A DNA stretch of 64,000 bases from DAHUXN01 sp963811805. Its GTDB lineage: Bacteria; Acidobacteriota; Terriglobia; Acidiferrales; UBA7541. Where the stretch lies: the NCBI GenBank assembly GCA_963811805.1, contig CAWESU010000001.1, positions 2,666,001-2,730,000 on the forward strand, in the 5' to 3' direction. The translations under genes and the position numbers were made by a program. Positions 62,106 through 64,000 of the stretch are shown here, one piece after another. How positions within the stretch are numbered: position 1 is the first letter of the stretch; each line of letters starts with the position of its first letter. Under the pieces are notes generated by a model. The model did not search any database, was not told the DNA's origin, and saw only the letters and a list, made by a program, of their open reading frames with translations.

Positions 62106-64000
62106 CTAGATGGCGGCGCGGCGGAGGCGGAGGGCGTTGGCGATGACGGAGACGGAACTGAAGGTCATGGCGGCGCTGGCGATAATGGGGCTCAACAGCA
62201 GGCCAAAAAACGGGTAGAGCACGCCGGCGGCGATGGGTATGCCGATCGAGTTGTAGGCGAAGGCGAAGAAAAGATTCTGGCGAATGTTGCGCATGGTTTT
62301 GCGGCTGAGGCGGCGTGCGCGGACGATGCCGCGCAGATCGCCCTTCACCAGTGTGATGCCGGCCGATTCGATGGCGACATCCGTTCCCGCGCCCATGGCG
62401 ATGCCGACGTCGGCGGCGGCCAGCGCGGGAGCGTCATTGACGCCGTCGCCGGCCATGGCGACGCACTTGCCTTGCGACTTCAATTTTTCTACGGCTTCGG
62501 CCTTGCGCTCGGGAAGAACTTCGGCGATGACTTCATCGATGCCGAGGCTGCGCGCCACGGCTTCGGCGCTGGCGCGACTGTCGCCGGTGAGCATGACGAG
62601 GCGCAGGCCTTCGCCGCGAAGCTGCTCGATGGCTTCCGGCGTCGAAGGTTTGATTGGGTCGGCGATGGAAATGATTCCGGCTTCGCGGCCGTCGACGGCG
62701 ACATAAACGACCGTTTGACCCTCGTCGCCGCCATCAGCGGGGCGATTTTCGAGCGGAATCTCCATTTCGTGGAAGAGCGCCGCGTTTCCAAGAGCGACTG
62801 TGCGGCCGTTCACGCGGCCGGCGATTCCTTTGCCGGTGAAAGAGCGAAATTCAGTGGCACTTTCAGGGCGCAGGTTTTGGCGCGCGGCTTCGGCGAGGAT
62901 GGCAGCGGCGAGCGGATGTTCGCTGGGTTGTTCGACGGCGGCTGCGAATCGCAGCACGTCGGTGGAGGACCATCCGTCGGCTGGCTCGATGGCGGCGACG
63001 CGCGGCTTTCCTTCGGTGAGAGTGCCGGTTTTGTCAAAGACAAGCGTGTCGACGCTTTCCAGAGTTTCGAGCGCCTCGGCATTCTTGATGAGCACGCCGG
63101 CGGTGGCGCCGCGTCCCGTGCCAACCAGGATGGCCATGGGTGTGGCGAGCCCCAGGGCGCAAGGGCAAGCGATGATGAGGACGGCGATGGCGTTGAGCAA
63201 AGCATGCGCGAGACGCGGCGAGGGCCCGAACGACGCCCAACAAATAAATGTGATGACTGCGGCCAGAATCACCGTCGGCACAAAATACCCAGAGACTTTG
63301 TCGGCAAGACGCTGAATGGGCGCGCGGCTGCGCTGCGCGTCGCTGACCATTTGCACGATGCGCGCGAGGAGCGTGTCGCTGCCGACGCGTTCGGCGCGCA
63401 TGATGAACGTTCCGGTGGTGTTCACGGTGCCGCCGGTGACGCTGCTGCCCGTTGTTTTTTCCACGGGAATGGGCTCGCCGGTGACCATGGATTCGTCCAC
63501 GGAGCTGCCGCCGTCGAGGACAACGCCGTCGACCGGGATTTTTTCGCCTGGGCGGACGCGCAAGCGGTCGCCGGGCTGCACGGCGTCGAGCGGAACGTCT
63601 TCTTCTACGCCGCCCGGTTGCACCAGGCGGGCGGTTTTGGGAGCCAGTTGCAAAAGAGCGCGAAGCGCGTGGCCGGTGCGCTGGCGCGCGCGCAGTTCGA
63701 GGACTTGGCCGACCAGGACGAGCGTGGTGATCGCTGCGGCGGCTTCGAAGTACGTGGGCAGGGCGCCTGACGCGTCATGAAATTGCGCAGGGAAAATGCC
63801 GGGGAAAAGAGTGGCGACGAGGCTGTAGAAATACGCCGTGCCGGTGCCCATGGCGATGAGCGTGAACATGTTCAAACTGCGATTGCGCAGCGAGGCCCAG
63901 CCACGCTCGAAAAACGGCCAGCCACCCCAGAGGACGACGGGGGTTGCGAGAGCGAGTTCGAGCCACGCGGTGATGGCGGGCGAGATGCGCGCACGCCACA
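62106..64000 (-). CDS. copA: Copper-type P1B ATPase, N-terminal part beyond the window
   Basis: At least 631 residues; the frame stays open to the window edge. Features: the TGES-like actuator (DESMVTGEPIPVEK), the transmembrane metal site CPC (LIIACPCALGLATPMAILVG), the phosphorylation site VFDKTGTLTEGKPRV, the HP motif (EQPSEHPLAAAI), the nucleotide-binding SFTGKGIAGRV, and the hinge VAMAGDGVNDAPALAAADVG. The last membrane helices carry FAYNSIGIPIAAGVLYP and the Ser/Met-containing SAAMTFSSVSVIANALRL, as in Cu(I) exporters of the CopA/CopB group. Substrate is most likely Cu(I). N-terminal metal-binding domains cannot be judged. The small HMA-like gene follows. Confidence 0.93.
   Translation of the reverse strand, partial: WRARISPAITAWLELALATPVVLWGGWPFFERGWASLRNRSLNMFTLIAMGTGTAYFYSLVATLFPGIFPAQFHDASGALPTYFEAAAAITTLVLVGQVLELRARQRTGHALRALLQLAPKTARLVQPGGVEEDVPLDAVQPGDRLRVRPGEKIPVDGVVLDGGSSVDESMVTGEPIPVEKTTGSSVTGGTVNTTGTFIMRAERVGSDTLLARIVQMVSDAQRSRAPIQRLADKVSGYFVPTVILAAVITFICWASFGPSPRLAHALLNAIAVLIIACPCALGLATPMAILVGTGRGATAGVLIKNAEALETLESVDTLVFDKTGTLTEGKPRVAAIEPADGWSSTDVLRFAAAVEQPSEHPLAAAILAEAARQNLRPESATEFRSFTGKGIAGRVNGRTVALGNAALFHEMEIPLENRPADGGDEGQTVVYVAVDGREAGIISIADPIKPSTPEAIEQLRGEGLRLVMLTGDSRASAEAVARSLGIDEVIAEVLPERKAEAVEKLKSQGKCVAMAGDGVNDAPALAAADVGIAMGAGTDVAIESAGITLVKGDLRGIVRARRLSRKTMRNIRQNLFFAFAYNSIGIPIAAGVLYPFFGLLLSPIIASAAMTFSSVSVIANALRLRRAAI

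Noticed and set aside
62058..63770. A 570-codon frame opposite the copper ATPase
   Set aside because: Gly/Ala/Asp-rich low-complexity shadow of the ATPase, with no RBS or motif.

Overview
The window looks like a chromosomal segment of an Acidobacteriota genome, probably Terriglobia-like (the class is inference). The pointers are high GC, an Oar-type TonB receptor with an N-terminal carboxypeptidase-regulatory repeat, a VWFA-related secreted protein, a soluble Ser/Thr kinase with TolB-like and TPR domains, a sortilin-type propeller and several small secreted families. No phage structural genes, CRISPR array or rRNA operon are visible.

Layout. 0.35-3 kb: small hypothetical genes and a POTRA-like secreted protein. 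3-6.2 kb: an RHS-repeat gene split by an IS256-type element with clean 8-bp target duplications, then an abrupt junction where a short RHS piece in the opposite orientation runs into a TonB receptor lacking its N-terminus. 6.2-11.1 kb: TonB receptor (truncated), YfiR-like protein and CHASE8 hybrid histidine kinase. 11.4-23.3 kb: secreted beta-propellers, a SpoIIE phosphatase, a BtaA-like transferase, a frameshifted DoxX-like gene, an S53 peptidase and a SRPBCC/ArsR pair with a paired operator. 23.3-30.2 kb: a truncated OLD nuclease, SDR, nnr and tsaE, then a decayed stretch with a duplicated nnr fragment, a DUF5677-like gene, a partial tRNA-Sec copy, a truncated DGQHR-type gene and an element carrying a 15-nt match to the 16S rRNA 3' tail. 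30.5-36.6 kb: STPK-TolB-TPR protein, VWFA protein and a large class III cyclase-like protein.

36.7-46.3 kb: an intact tRNA-Sec, then a signalling cluster: REC-HD-GYP (c-di-GMP hydrolysis), a complete TonB receptor, YfiR, a CHASE8 hybrid kinase, a single REC, an ISNCY/IS1202-like element with a 16-bp target duplication, and REC-GGDEF (c-di-GMP synthesis). It is a paralogue of the 6-11 kb cassette plus dedicated c-di-GMP enzymes. A diverged inverted remnant of the kinase/REC boundary follows. 46.4-51.2 kb: a tightly overlapping minus-strand operon that I read as a RiPP-type locus: secreted propeller, 59-residue precursor-like peptide, S24/S26 peptidase, HPr-kinase-like protein, PqqD-like recognition protein and radical SAM/SPASM enzyme.

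51.8-64 kb: an Oar-like TonB receptor translationally coupled to a HutC/GntR regulator, then metabolic genes (VOC protein, MDR oxidoreductase, a Tam-like methyltransferase with an odd low-complexity insert, acyl desaturase), a TlpA-like thioredoxin with an extra Cys-rich tail, a candidate structured RNA ending in a strong terminator, and a copper P-type ATPase running off the window edge. The strongest candidates for something new are the RiPP-type operon and the TonB-YfiR-kinase cluster bracketed by opposing c-di-GMP enzymes.
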